Below are positions 22,997-34,529 of a stretch of DNA of 64,000 bases, piece by piece. The stretch comes from Pleodorina starrii. Taxonomy: Eukaryota > Chlorophyta > Chlorophyceae > Chlamydomonadales > Volvocaceae. Location: the NCBI GenBank assembly GCA_030267565.1, contig BRXU01000002.1, positions 5,393,501 through 5,457,500 of the forward strand, in the 5' to 3' direction. The stretch's first letter is position 1. Each line of letters starts with the position of its first letter. The position numbers and the translations under genes were made by a program. The notes beneath the pieces are model-generated. The model was not told where the DNA came from. It ran no database searches and worked only from the letters and a program-made list of their open reading frames with translations.

Positions 22997-25900
22997 ATGG
23001 CGCCGCCCGACCTGGGCGCGTTTAGTCATGAACTTCAACAACAGCAGGAGCGTCAGCAGCCGCAGGAGCCGCGAGCGGGTGAAGCGCAGCAGCAGCCGCA
23101 GGCGGGGTCGTCGCTGTCGCAATCCTGGCAGCGGCAGCAGCAGCAGCGGCAGCCCCACCACCACCACCACCACCATCGTCCTGACCCACTTGAGACCGCC
23201 AAGAGCTCCCCCGTCCTAAAGGCAGGTGTAATGGTGTATTCGTACCCCGGCCCGCACATCGGCTCCCGAACCGGCGCTGTCGTCCGCCGGCGGGTGCCGG
23301 TCCCGCGCCCGACCCAGCTGAGCCCTGTCCCCACCGGCGCCGTTCGCTGATTCCCCACCGGGCGCTTCCGGCTGCCCCCCAACAACACAGCCAATCAGTC
23401 AATTGCCACCCGATGGATAGAGCGCTGTCGCCTCCCAACCCACTTCAACCCACTTCATCCCAATATTACTCTCTATTACCCACTTCAGCCCACTTCAACC
23501 CACTTCAACCCAATTTCAACCCAATTTCAACCCAATTTCAACCCAATTTCAACCCACCTTCCCGGCCGCCTACGTCCCTCTGCTGCGGTAGCATTTTCAC
23601 TACCAACCCACTTCAACCCGTGCTTCCTTGGTCATCCACACCTACCCCCTCCTCCTCCGTGGGGGTTCCGTCCATTGTAACGCGGCTCAAACTCACCTCT
23701 CTCACCTCCGCCTCCGCCTCCTCCTCCGCCTCACCCCGTCCAGGCGGTCCGTACGGTGCCCGCGGACAAGGCCGCCGCTCTGGAGACGCTCATCCGCGGC
23801 AGCTGGGCACCAAACGGTGAGTGGGGGGGGGGGCGGCGAAGCGACCCGGTTATCCTCTGTTATCCACTCGTAGCGATCGCCGCAGGGAAAGGGACTCGTG
23901 GGAGGGGTGGGAGGTAGACAGCGTAGGGAGACAGCTCTCTTACGGCTAGGTTTGTATTGTCTTACGTGCTGATGTGAAGAGGGAGGCGGCGAGCCGGGCG
24001 AGCCGGGCGGCGGCAGCAGAGCAGGAGTGGACCGACCCGTGGGTCACAGATTGCGGGGAGGCTGTGTGGTTTCCCGCTCCTCCGGGCCGACCTACTGACC
24101 TGCACGGTTTTTAGCCGGCCGCCGGCCTGCGGTGGGGCTACCGGTTTCGGTTCCGAGTTTCGGAGCGGCGGAAGACGAATATTTGGCTGCATACCTTTTG
24201 CTGTGCTCCGAGCTCGCTAACCTCGCCTCCGTCCCATCGTTGCGGTCTCTTCTTTGTTAGAATTGTTACCCTGCCCCACCCCCTTCGCTGCGCTTCGTGT
24301 GTCATGCTGTCCAAACCCCCCCCCCTAGCCATCTACTCGCTGTGTCGCCTGGGGGTGCCCGACGCGCTGACGGACGACCCACGGGACGCCGCCACTGCCG
24401 CCGATCTGGCCGCCCGCCTCCACTGCAACGCGCCCTGCCTGCTGCGTCTGCTGCGGCTGTGCGCCGCTTACGGCCTACTCGTCGAGGTACCCCGGCCGCA
24501 GAACACAGTCCGCGGCGGCGGCGGCGGCGGCTGTGGGATTCACGGCAGCGGCGGCGGCGGCCGTGGCGCCAAGGGTGACTGCGCGGCTGACGTGTCGCAA
24601 TCGACGACGACAGATAATGGAGCCGCGGAGAGATCGGAGGGCACACTGATGCAGGCGGCGGCGGGTGACATTAACGGCAGCGGTAACGGCAGCGATAACG
24701 GCGGTGGCGGCGGCGGGTGTGTGTGTCGGGAGGCGGCGACATCGTTCCACCTGACCGAGACGGGTTTGATGCTCCAGGAGGAGCACCCCTCTCAGATGAA
24801 TTGGCTGGCGCTCATGTTGGGGCTGCCGGGGCATTACGTCAGCAGGGGCTACCTGTACGACAACGTCAAGGAGGGTGCGTGACTGCGTGCGCGGGGGGCC
24901 GGGGGCGGGGGCGGGCCGTGCGCCGGGAAGGGCGGCTTTCCCGCCGGGCCGGGCCGGGGCTGTTGCATGGGCTTGCTCCTCGCAGGCGTGGAGCAGCCGT
25001 GCGTCCTCCCCGCCCTCCAGGCGCAACGTCATCCGTCACAGCAGCCGCACGGGTTCTTTCCTTACCCCAGCCGCACCCTTGATTCCTTCCCCGACCCAGC
25101 GGCCCCGACCGCCCCCTCTCCGACCGCCGCCCCTCTTCCCCGCACCTGCTGCGCCGCCCCAACCCGCCCTCTCCGCGCAACTTGCCTGTCATGCCCACGC
25201 GCCCACATCCCCACGCCCCGCGACGCACCTTTTATTTTCTCGACAAGCGGCCGACACCAAACCGAATCAAGAGAGGGAGAGAGAGACCCATTGTGTTGAT
25301 GTGAGTTTGTGACACGCCCTGCGGCGCCCTGCGGCCCCCCTGCCCCCCCCCCCTAGTAGGTCGCATGGGGTTCGAGGCGGCCTTTGGCACCGACTGGTAC
25401 TCCTACGTGGGGCGCCACCCGCTAGAAGCCGCCGCATTCGACCAGGCAATGACCGCCACCTCGGCAGCCGCCGCGGGACCCGTGGCGGCGGCGTACGACT
25501 TCTCGCGGTGGGTGGCGGGGAGGCGGAGGGAGGTTGCACGGGAAGTAGGGGAGCGGAAACACACAGCTGTTCTGCATGCCGTGCGGCCTCGGGCTGATTC
25601 CTGGTTGGCCGGGTCGGGGCCCGCTGCGGCCTGTCGGGGTCCCATCCGTATCCGCCCGAGGTGCCTGTTCACCTGGGCGGTAGGGTTTCATGGAATCTCG
25701 ACCCGCCGCGACGTGCCGCGCTGCCGCCCGCGCTCCCCCGTCTGCTCTCCGGCCGGTCCCCCCGCCCTCCCCCTGCCGCAGCCACGCCACGGTCATGGAC
25801 GTGGGCGGGGGCCAGGGGATGCTGATGGCTGCCATTCTGCATCGCCATCCGGGTGAGAGGGGACAGCGGGGAGGGAGGGGGCTGGAGGGCTGGAGGGCTG

Positions 25901-27887
25901 GAGGGCTGGAGGGCTGGAGGGCTGGAGGGCTGGAGGGCTGGAGGGCTGGAGGGCTGGAGGGCTGGAGGGCTGGAGGGCTGGAGGGCTGGAGGGCTGGAGG
26001 GCTGGAGGGCTGGAGGGCTGGAGGGCTGGAGGGCTGGAGGGCTGGAGGGCTGGAGGGCTGGAGGGCTGGAGGGCTGGAGGGCTGGAGGGCTGGAGGGCTG
26101 GAGGGCTGGAGGGCTGGAGGGCTGGAGGGCTGGAGGGCTGGAGGGCTGGAGGGCTGGGGAGGGGGGACCTCCTGGGGGGGCGAGATGGGGTTTACCGTAT
26201 GCCTGGCATCGGCAGATTGTGGACATGTGGACGGTGGTCTCCATTGCGGCCCCCCGAGGCCTCCGCGGGGCCCAGGGCACCCAGACGGCTCGTTGGGGGA
26301 CTGTAGTGGCGTGCGCCAGTGGGGTGCACCAGCGTGTGTGGTGGCCAGCGTGTCATGTGTCCCACCGACCCGTGGGTCAGTCATTCGCTGGTTGTTGCTG
26401 AGCCCTCTCGGGTGGCGGCGTGTTGCTGAGCCCTCTCGGGTGATAACCCCGGTCCCCCCGCCCCCGGCCACCCGCTCCCGCCCCCGCCCCCCGGGCACAG
26501 GTGTACGGATGGGTTTTGTGATGGAGCTTCCCAGTGTGGTGGCGGGGGCCCGGAGGATGGGGCAGCGGGGGCTGGAGCGGCTGCAGTACGTCGAGGTGCG
26601 GTTTGCCGGGGAGGGGGGGGCGCGAGGCGGGGTGCAGGTGGGGGCGTGGGTTGGGTTAGGGAGACGGCACCTCACTGGTTAAATGGTTTTTGTGTTGTTA
26701 TCTCCCCCCGCCTCATTATCCTTGCCTCCTTCCCCCCTCCCCTCCCGCCCCACCCTTCCCATGTGACAGCCGCGCCAACACGCGCATCCTCCTGGCACAC
26801 AACCCACCTCTCCTCGCCCCCTCGCCTCCCCCACGGTCCCCCGTCCACGCGCACGCTCCTCCCTCCGCCTCCTTCCCCCCCTTGTCCCCTCCCCCCATGC
26901 ACTTCCCCCTCCCCCCTTCCCTGCCTCCCTGTCTGCAGGGTGACTTCTTCCAGCCCTTCCCTCCCCCCCGGGTAGACTGCATCGTCATGCGCCTGGTTCT
27001 GCACGACTGGCCCGATGCCCAGGCGGCCGCCGTACTGCGCCATGCACGGGCCGCCCTGGCTCCGGGTCCCGGCTCGCGGCTGGTGGTGGTGGAGGCGGTA
27101 TTGCCGGAGGCGGTGGGGCCGGGGGCGGTGGAGGCGGCGACGCTGCAGCAGCTGGAGTTCGACATGGGCATGATGGTGGGTGCAAGCTGTGACAGAGGCG
27201 GGTTGCTGCGATGCAGGGCAGGGGGTATGAAGAGAAAATCGCAGGGCAGGGGAGGTGCGGGAGCGGGGATGGGTGTAGAAATGGAGGTACTGGGGATGGT
27301 GGGTACAAGCTGCTGCGACGCAGGGCAGGGTGTTTGGTGGCGGGGATGGGTTTGCATGCACTCGTCGAAAATCCCCAATGGCCGCTGAACATGGCCCCTG
27401 ATCAGGTCATGACCACCCTTTCGCTGCGTGCCCCCCCGATGGCCCCTTATGGCCTCTTATGACCCCTTATGACCCCTTGTGGCCCCTGACCATGGCCCCT
27501 TATGGCCCCTTATGACCCCGTATGGCCCCTGACCATGGCCCCTTATGGCCCCTTATGACCCCTTCTGGCCCCTTATGGCCTCTGACCCTGGCCCCTGATC
27601 AGGTCATGACCACGGGTCGCGAGCGCAGCCTCAGTGAGTGGGAGGCGCTGTTCGCCGCCTCGGGGTTCCGATTGGAGGCACTGATGCAGCCGGACTGCGC
27701 CAAACTGCCGCTCATGGTGGTGCGGCCGGAGCCGGAGGCGGAGGTGGAGGCGGCGGGGGGAGAGGAGGGGGGGCGAGAGGCGGCGGGGGGAGAGGAGGCG
27801 GGGGGAGAGGAGGCGGGGGGAGAGGAGGCGGAGGCGGAGGGAGAGCCGCCGCAGCCGCCGGCGCCGGACTCGGTTCCGGTGCCTTAA
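22997..27887 (+). CDS. SAM-dependent O-methyltransferase, COMT/ASMT family
   Basis: Transfers a methyl group from SAM to a hydroxyl on a small molecule (caffeate-, flavonoid- or N-acetylserotonin-type substrate; not resolvable here). Exons in phase: 23744-23816, 24329-24874, 25360-25507, 25782-25852, 26501-26595, 26939-27175, 27603-27887 (484 residues). The first exon, starting at Met 22997 (Gln/His-rich), is probable, but its donor could not be fixed. Dimerisation helices: AIYSLCRLGVPDAL, LLRLCAAYGLL. SAM site: VMDVGGGQG. Catalytic His: RLVLHDWPD. C-terminal block: GRERSLSEWEALFAASGF. Exon 24329-24874 carries an 80-residue Gly/Asn/Asp insert in the N-terminal domain. The last exon ends in a GGEEA acidic repeat and a Pro-rich tail. 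Introns contain large minisatellites. Confidence 0.85.
23452..23560 (+). repeat. CCCACTTCAA / CCCAATTTCAA tandem repeat
   Basis: About ten units of 10-11 bases (CCCACTTCAA changing into CCCAATTTCAA) lie in the first intron of the methyltransferase gene, just upstream of a copy of the CTGCGGTA dispersed repeat. Confidence 0.85.
25880..26157 (+). repeat. (GGGCTGGAG)31 minisatellite in an intron
   Basis: About 31 perfect 9-base units lie in the intron after the SAM-binding exon (25782-25852) of the methyltransferase. As the unit is a multiple of three, every frame stays open; this creates long artefactual reading frames on both strands. Confidence 0.95.
27430..27600 (+). repeat. CCCCTTATGG/CCCCTTATGACC imperfect tandem repeat, last intron
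   Basis: Repeated blocks of CCCCTTATGGC, CCCCTTATGAC and GACCATGG fill the last intron of the methyltransferase gene up to its acceptor at 27602. Confidence 0.8.
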
Positions 27888-27989
27888 GACGGAGATGGCA
27901 GTGGCGTTTGGGGCTACAGACGCCGCACCAGGGCCGCCGCCTTCACAACGGAGGCCCGCCGGAGGCTGATGACATCGCGCTGATACGAC

Positions 27990-28084
27990 AGTTCGTTGGG
28001 GAGGGTACTGTAATAAGGAAAAACCGTTCGTTGGGGAAATCAAAACCGTTCGTTGAAGAAATAAAAGCCGTTCGTTGGGGGAGG
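27990..28084 (+). repeat. GTTCGTTGGGGA tandem repeat in the 3' UTR
   Basis: Four units of about 23 bases, each beginning CGTTCGTTGGGGA or CGTTCGTTGAAGA followed by an A-rich segment, straddle the poly(A) signal of the methyltransferase gene. Confidence 0.75.
28009..28013 (+). terminator. TGTAA poly(A) signal, O-methyltransferase
   Basis: TGTAA lies 122 bases after the TAA stop at 27887. It sits inside the CCGTTCGTTGGGG tandem block. Confidence 0.6.
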
Positions 28085-30041
28085 GGGAAAGAGAGCTAGA
28101 GAGGTCCTGGTCGCAAGGGCAGCCTATCGGGGCTTGAACACGGAGAGAAGGGGGCTCAGAGGCGTGGTGCGGGAGAGGGCGGGGGAGAGGTGCGTGTCGG
28201 GGCAGAGGTGCGCCCAAGGGGGTGGGAGGGGATATCCACGGATATCCACGGGTGGGAGGGGGGGGTGGAGCGTGCTCCCGCGGTAAGCACGTAGGTAGGC
28301 GCGCGGGGGCAGCTCCAGAGCGCGGGGGCAGCTCGCCCGTGCCCCCTCACCATTCCGCCGGCCGCCCGCCGGCCTTTGCGCACATGACCGACCCCAAACA
28401 CCACCTGGTCGTTACTGTGGCTGCGGCAACTCGCCACCTTCTGCATTGCTTGGAGAGAGGTGTGGCACTGGCACTGGCACAACTCTCTAGGAGCTTCCTT
28501 CTGCGTGAACGTATATGGCGGATACATCTCTCCGCCCCCATGTCGCGCAGCCCAGTGAGCAGCCTAGCTCGGGTTCAGCCGCGAAGGAAGCAGGCGGGTG
28601 TGGCGGGTGTGGTCGAGGCTGGTTGGGAAGAGTACATCAAGTGTGTTTAGACGGGTTTAGAGGAACGGTGAAGAGGTTCGTGAAAGGAGCGGCGTGTGCA
28701 GATGGTTGCGGCGGGGCAGCGGACCGGACGCCCGGACGGAGACGACCCATGGGTCAGGACGGCCGTCGACTGGGCTGCATAGCGCCTGGTTCCGGAGCGG
28801 GATCGGTGTGACTCGGATGAGGGTGCGCTGTAAGGCGCAGCTGTTGCAGCGGCTTTATCGACAACTATTTGTACCGTATGCACATATATAGCGCGCGGCT
28901 ATCAAAGACGTTGTCTACCCGCAGGTCCTTTTGGAAGTAGGATGCGAGAGTTACAATGAGGGACCACTAGCTGGGGCCCTGCGCTGGCGCATTCTGAGTC
29001 AGCTCAGAACCTCACGGGCCTGCCGAATGCAGACCAGCACCCTGGGGGCGATGTGAGGGGTAATTCGAACGGCGACATGAAAGAGGACGGCGATGTGCGC
29101 GCCTAATGCAGCATTTCAAGGAGCATGCAGCTGCAGCAACAGCAGCAACAGCTGCAGCTGTTGCAGCGTTCCACAGCGCTCTCTTTCCACCGGTAGCGGA
29201 CCGCCGAGCCAGATGTGCCGCTGTTGTGTACGCCTTGTGAAGACCGGGGCTGCGACTGGAAGTCGGCTCCGTTGCGAACCCCGTCGGCAGCGGCTGGCGG
29301 TGAGCGGGTTTATGGTGGCGGGCCAAGCGTGGGTGCAGGTCCCGAGCCATACCGCATTGCTCGCAGTGCTGTTTTAGGGGCTTTTAGCGAGCGGAGCCAG
29401 GACAAAAGAAACGGCCCACCCCTGGCCCGCCCACAGCACTGATGACACAAACACAGTACCCGGCGCATTCGGCTGTGTTTGTGGTGGTGGGTGCCTGGAG
29501 TGTAACAAACACACGTCTTGTAGCCGCTCCCTTGATTCAGGTTGAGGCTGGCTGTGCGGAGGAGGAGGCGGGCTACGGCAAGCGTCCGGGCCGCTGCACA
29601 CGTTGCAGCCGTCCAAACCCCTCCGTTTGCGCTTCGCAACACATGGCCCAGGTCAAGGGCTGCCGAGAGCTACCCTTGTCTGAAGGGTGCGGCACGCGGC
29701 GCCTGCGATACCGTAATTGGCGTGATCCATGCCTGTGCGCGCTTGCGGTGGGCGGGAGACGCTGCATGAGATGGGCGGGGAGCCAGCAGTTCACCCGGTC
29801 GGGTATCACCTCAGGTCCGGACACCGCTGCTCAAGCGGCATCGCACAGCGTACTTGAGGCTGCACCTGCCAATTGTACGGCCGGGGACGTTGCAAAGCAG
29901 TTTGGTTCCGTATGGTACACGCGTGAGATTGCGGACACGCTCACTGTATGCCGTCGCAATCTTAAGGGAACCTTTCTTCACGTTAGATACCGTAGTAGAA
30001 GGACCCCAACCCCCACCGCAAGTCGACCCGACAGCTACAGC
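28085..30041. other. Intergenic region, no gene recognised
   Basis: Nearly 2 kb with only compositionally open frames. It contains one copy of the GACCCATGGGTC palindrome (28744-28755) and GCAGCTG-rich tracts at 29120-29165. The last part must be promoter and 5' UTR of the TMEM14-type gene. A frame that runs open from 29442 into that gene is not conserved in character. Confidence 0.5.
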
Positions 30042-30554
30042 ATGTATGACTTCTGCTTCACGCCGATCTATTCGGTTTTCTTAGCTATTGCGGGGCTGTA
30101 TGCCTTTATCGCGCATGGCAGCAAGGCGTCCTTGGGCGGTGCCGTAGGCTCCGCGGTTCTGCTGGGCATTTTTGCATACATCTCTCTGCAACATTACACA
30201 AAAACCAAGACCGTATGCAAGCCAACCCTCCTTCTCAGCCTAGGTAAGGCGCACATGGCCTCTTGCCTCACCAAATGGCCCAGGCCAGACTGAGTTGTGT
30301 GCTTTGTTCCAGTTATTGCGGCCGGGCTTACGTACATGATGTTCAAGCGTTTCGAGAGGACGCACTCTCTGTTCGCGGCTGTAATTTCGGGTGTCAGGTG
30401 AGACATGTACTAAATGTCTGACGAGCCCCATTTGCGTAACAAGGCTTTTTCGGTAATTTTCTACCTCGTCTGCGCATGCAGTGGCATAATGGCTATCTTC
30501 TACGCATGGAGCCTGAGCCCCCTGGGGCCGAAGCCCGCTTTGAAGCACGCGTGA
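30042..30554 (+). CDS. TMEM14/FAX-type small membrane protein
   Basis: Three exons in phase: 30042-30243, 30313-30397, 30482-30554; 119 residues, the standard family length. The N-terminus MYDFCFTPIYSVFLAIAGLY matches the plant TMEM14 pattern (MHDFCF followed by a first membrane helix). A Gly/Ser-rich loop (HGSKASLGGAVGSA) and three further helices follow (AVLLGIFAYISL; VIAAGLTYMMF; AAVISGVSGIMAIFYAW). The YMMFKRFERT segment and the short Pro/Lys tail are also typical. Plant members (FAX proteins) export fatty acids from plastids or act in ER and mitochondria. This one lacks a transit peptide, so it is closer to the short FAX5-7/TMEM14 members; the substrate is inferred from family only. An in-frame extension upstream to 29442 was rejected because the family starts at this Met. 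Confidence 0.88.
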
Positions 30555-30688
30555 GAGATAATGACATCTGCGCCAGGCGTGGTTCGCTGATTACGCTTTA
30601 AAACTATAGAGGATGTAGATGCGACGTGCCATTGCTAGCGCATTGGAAATGGTGGCTCCGGTTGGGTTCCGCATGATGCGACTCATGA

Positions 30689-30693
30689 TGTAA
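30689..30693 (+). terminator. TGTAA poly(A) signal, TMEM14-type gene
   Basis: TGTAA lies 135 bases after the TGA stop codon at 30554, a normal spacing for this group. Confidence 0.55.
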
Positions 30694-30891
30694 CTCACCC
30701 GCAACCGATTTACCTGTCCGCGACACCTACAGTACGTATCTCTACGTAACGCTGCGGGCTTACTTCGCGAGTCCAGATTTATGTTGATACGCCCGAATTA
30801 TGGAATTGACTGGGCTGCAATAACTCAGTTTGATTGGAAGCGAAGCCCTGAGACTACAAACAAACGCAACTCGGAACACTACGTACCTATC

Positions 30892-30921
30892 AATGAAGGC
30901 TCAGCTGCTTCATCAGCGTGA
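30892..30921 (+). CDS. Possible first exon of the Nudix gene
   Basis: ATG at 30892 opens MKAQLLHQRE and ends at a GTATGT donor in phase 0. This would join in phase to the exon starting at 31221, giving a sequence that runs naturally into DEHNRVVG. It is the best of several short candidates in 30.6-31.2 kb, but nothing else supports it. Confidence 0.25.
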   Translation, partial: NEGSAASSA

Positions 30922-31220
30922 AGTATGTACTTCGGCTAGATGTAATCCAATTGCGCCATTCCAACAAGTTCACAGGCGACATGCTCACCACACCAGCCGG
31001 CCTGTGACGTTGCGCGCTACGAGAACGCCGGAGTACTGCGTCATAGTGGTAAGATGCATCAAATTGTTTAAGATCGTCTAGCGTTTACGGATTGGCGAAG
31101 GCCCTTAGTTAAAAAGTCATATCACGGCCCCTTGCAAGACCCCGACTGCTCGTCCAAAACATCCCGCAGCCGGTCCGATTTCGTAGCTGGCCTGATCTGT
31201 GATTTGATCGGACCTGACAG

Positions 31221-33009
31221 GACGAGCACAACCGGGTGGTGGGCGCCGAGCCGCGCGACGACACGGTTCGCAACCGGCTTCTGGGCCGTGGCTCCTACGT
31301 GCTCGTCACCAACGACCGCGGAGAGCTCCTGGTCTCCAAGCGAAGCGCCAACAAGGTACGTCCTATGACGAACATCGTACGGTACGCCAACACCTGCAGC
31401 CAGCCAATACATGCAGCGATGCCCGGTCCGCCAGATGTGGCCGGCTGTGCCACAGCGGGTTGGGGAGCCAGGGAACCCGGGGGCAAGGCGCCGGTAGGCC
31501 CCCTGGCAGCGTCCCAGCATCCTCGGGACGGCTCCATTAGCCACGGCCCCGGGCCCAAGCACACCAGGACAGGGCCGCACTGCAGATAGGGGCAATGAAG
31601 GACAACCTTAGCGGACCAACCGACGGAGGACGGGATGGGGTGTTAGGGTTTTAGTGGTGTGGTGTGGTGTGGTGGGGAGCAGGCCTGCATTCCGGCCTTG
31701 CGGTGTGGTGTGGTCCCTGCGGCGGACGAGTGCGGCTCGTTCCATTTGGAGCAGGGCGGTTCGGCGCAGGACGGGAGCAGGGCGGTGGGCGGCGGCCGGG
31801 GTCCCTAGGCCCACCCCTGATTGATGGTCCGGCGGCAGCACGTCTGGCCTGACCTGACACTTGACTCCATACTGCTGTCCCGTCCTGTCTTGTCCTGGTG
31901 TTGCCTTGTCCTGTGCTGTCCCGGTGTTGCACGGCAGGACGTCTACTCGGGTCACTGGGACGTGGTCATTGCCGGGGTGGTGCGCGCGGGGGAGGAGTAC
32001 GAGGACACGGCGGCAAGGTGGGTGGGTGGGTGGGTGGGGGAGTGACGGTGGACGGGCAGTTTGGGGGACGGGTGCCCGTATGCTTGGGTGCGCGCTTGCA
32101 GAACGGGGCACGCGCGCGAACCGGGGAGATGTCGGGGATGGTATCGGTGGTGTTGGTGTTGGTGGCCGTACCTAGGTGCTTGGAAGGCGGGTTGGGATCC
32201 CTTGTTGCCACCCTCGGCTGTGCTGCCTACCCCCTCTGTCCCCTCGCCCACCTGTGTGCGATCTGTCTGCCCTGCTGTCGCTGCGGATGGGTTCTTTGGT
32301 TGGCTGCTGCCGCTGCTACTGCCGGGCTGCTGGCAGGGAGCTGTCTGAGGAGATCGGGGTCAGCGAGGCGGCGGCGCGCGCCGGTCTGCGGCGGCTGTTC
32401 GTGTTCCCCTACCAGGACAGCAGCTGCCACGTGTGGGGCTGCGCCTTCACCTTCGCGCACGGCGGCGGCCAGCTGCGGCTGCAGGAGGAGGAGGTGGACT
32501 GGGCGGGGTTCCGGAGCTGGGAGCAGGTGAGGACGAGCTGGGCGGGTGGGTAATGGGTACTGGAGACGAAGCGCGGCCCTAAGTAACCGAATGAGGCGGG
32601 GTGGGTGGGTTGGGCCGGGTAGGGTGGGGTAGGGTAGGATGGGGAGATTCAGCGGGTGGGTTGCCGGGTGGGCGTGGTTAGCCACAGCGAAGCGCCGGTG
32701 TAGCCGGCCCCTCTGCGCGGGCCACGCTTCTTCCTGTGGGGCGTCAGGCCCACACACGGGTACGGGGGTTTAAGGGTGGCAGCGGGGGCCGCAGCGTCAT
32801 CGATCCGCACGTGATCTGTCCCTTCCGGCCGCCCCCCCCCCTTTGCAACGCCCTGCTGCTCTCCACACCGGCCGCGCGGCGGCCCGTGACGCGATGCGGC
32901 GGCGGCTATTGATGCCCTGCAGGTGGATCGGATGCTGAGTGAGGAGCGGTTCACCCCCGTGGGGAAACACATCCTGCAGCTGTATCGCCAGGAGCAGCAG
33001 CAGGGGTAA
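31221..33009 (+). CDS. Nudix hydrolase (IPP-isomerase-like subgroup)
   Basis: Four exons in phase: 31221-31355, 31938-32017, 32337-32526, 32923-33009; 163 residues plus an unresolved short first exon. An in-frame stop just before the acceptor at 31220 proves an upstream exon or different start. The Nudix box matches GX5EX7REUXEEXGU exactly across an intron: GVVRAGEEYEDTAA then RELSEEIGV; the Arg codon is rebuilt from AG plus G at the junction, which confirms the splice. Before the box: DEHNRVVGAEPRDD and GRGSYVLVTNDRGELLVSKR, typical of the YfcD/IDI-like group that hydrolyses nucleoside diphosphate derivatives. After it: FVFPYQDSSCHVWGCAF and VDWAGFRSW. The protein ends in a Gln-rich tail. 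Substrate unknown. No poly(A) signal was found nearby. Confidence 0.85.
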
Positions 33010-33665
33010 CGGCAGGGAGAACAGCAGGGGTAGCAGCAGGGGTAGCGGCAGGGGGCCACAGGGCTTCGACTTAGATGACCCCGGGCAGACCCCCCCCCCA
33101 ATTGGTTGTAGGCGGGACAGGGCCGGGATGCTAGGGGATTGGCGGGATGGCGCGGGGGATGACGTGGCTTTCGTCCGCCTGCTGCCAGGGAGGTGTCTGT
33201 GCGGGGGCGCCAGATGCAGAACTGCGCGGCGGCTCTGAGCGCACTTGGCCTGCGGGTTTGTGGAGTTTGGTACAGTGCAGCGGCACTTTTTTTCAGTGAC
33301 TACTACAGGGGGTTTTCGCAGTTGAGCTGACGCTGTGCTGTCTCTGTGGGTGTCTCGGGAAGTTCATTTTGAGTGGCAGCATTTCTGGCGGCCGTCGACA
33401 GCGACAGCTGCGCCGCGTGGAAAGGGGCTGACTGGGCAGCGGTAGTGGTGTTGTTGGTAGGTTTCCGCACGATGGCTTCCTGGTCAAGATGGCTCGTGAC
33501 GTCGTGGGGTCGTCGATGAACGGTCGTACCGGTGGTGTTGAATCGTTGGATCGTTGAGAGTCTGGAACCCGCTGCAGTGGTGCGCATCCGGGCTCCCAAA
33601 GCGGAGTGCCCCCTCCCCCTCTCGGCTCGGCTCGTACTTGCTACACCCTCTCGGTTTGTAGACCG
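33010..33665. other. 3' flank of the Nudix gene, no gene
   Basis: The stretch begins with an AGCAGGGGTAGC-type repeat (33000-33056) that continues the Gln-codon array of the last exon beyond the stop. Nothing else is recognisable up to the left end of the mariner-type element. Confidence 0.5.
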
Positions 33666-33667
33666 TA

Positions 33668-33681
33668 CCGACCCTAATGTT
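33668..33681 (+). repeat. Left terminal inverted repeat of the mariner-type element
   Basis: CCGACCCTAATGTT, preceded by TA. The inverse of 36655-36668. Confidence 0.85.
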
Positions 33682-34529
33682 CGAGGTCCCCTAAAATAAT
33701 TAGGAGTTTCCTGAAAATTGCTCCAGTTTCCTAAAACGTTTTTAGGGAGTAATTCCAAGCCCGCTAAAAAGATCAGGGCGCGCTCGACAGGACGTGAGGG
33801 GCGGGTGGATGTGCGGTGTTGGTGGGTGCTGGAGGCGTTCGGATGTCTGGGCGGGTTTGTGCGCATGGGGGCAGGAGCTGGGCGGGGTCTGTGTTTTGGC
33901 GTGTGTCGGGTCCATAGGGGGGTACGCTTCCGTTCATACCTGAATATTGCTATCCAGCATCGCAATGTCCAACTAGCAACGACCGCAGATGGCCTAAGCA
34001 GCAGTCCCGCGACTTGCCAAGCTCAACAAGCCTACCGGTCCCCGGCGAGATGTCCCCAGTCAGCAGTCCCCAGCCAGCGCAGCGTCCTCAGAACGTGATC
34101 GCTCTCGGTCCCACCATTCAGCTGAGACGGTCCTTTGCCAGCTGTGAAAAATGCAATGTTGACGTCCATTTGAAAGTCGTTTTGACTAAACTGTCAGAAA
34201 AGGCACAGTACCCTGAGAGTAGGAATGTGATCGTCACGTAAATAACTTAGTCTAAGGAACATGTATGCATGTCCGAAAGCTGCGTTTGGGGCCTCTCACG
34301 TTTCTCCCCAGCATGCTAAAAAATGCTAATCCGTTACCGGTATGCGAAGTCACGTACACTAGAAAGCCTGCAAGTTGTTACACTCTCGTAACAAAGTGCT
34401 CTTTAGAGAGGAGGTGTGGTATAAAGGTGCTGCAATACATGGCGACGGTTTCTCGTTGTAAGGGAAGCGGAATGCCTTGGAGTAGAGAGGTGCATGCCAG
34501 AGCATAGATTAGCGTAGTTGTCTTTCACG

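Noticed and set aside
25690..26682. Long frames across the GGGCTGGAG array (182 to 417 codons on both strands)
   Set aside because: The 9-base unit keeps all frames open; splice sites and the methyltransferase domain show it is intron.
29442..30041. N-terminal extension of the TMEM14-type protein by 200 codons
   Set aside because: The frame is open only by composition; the family starts at MYDFCF and the extension has no helix or targeting character.
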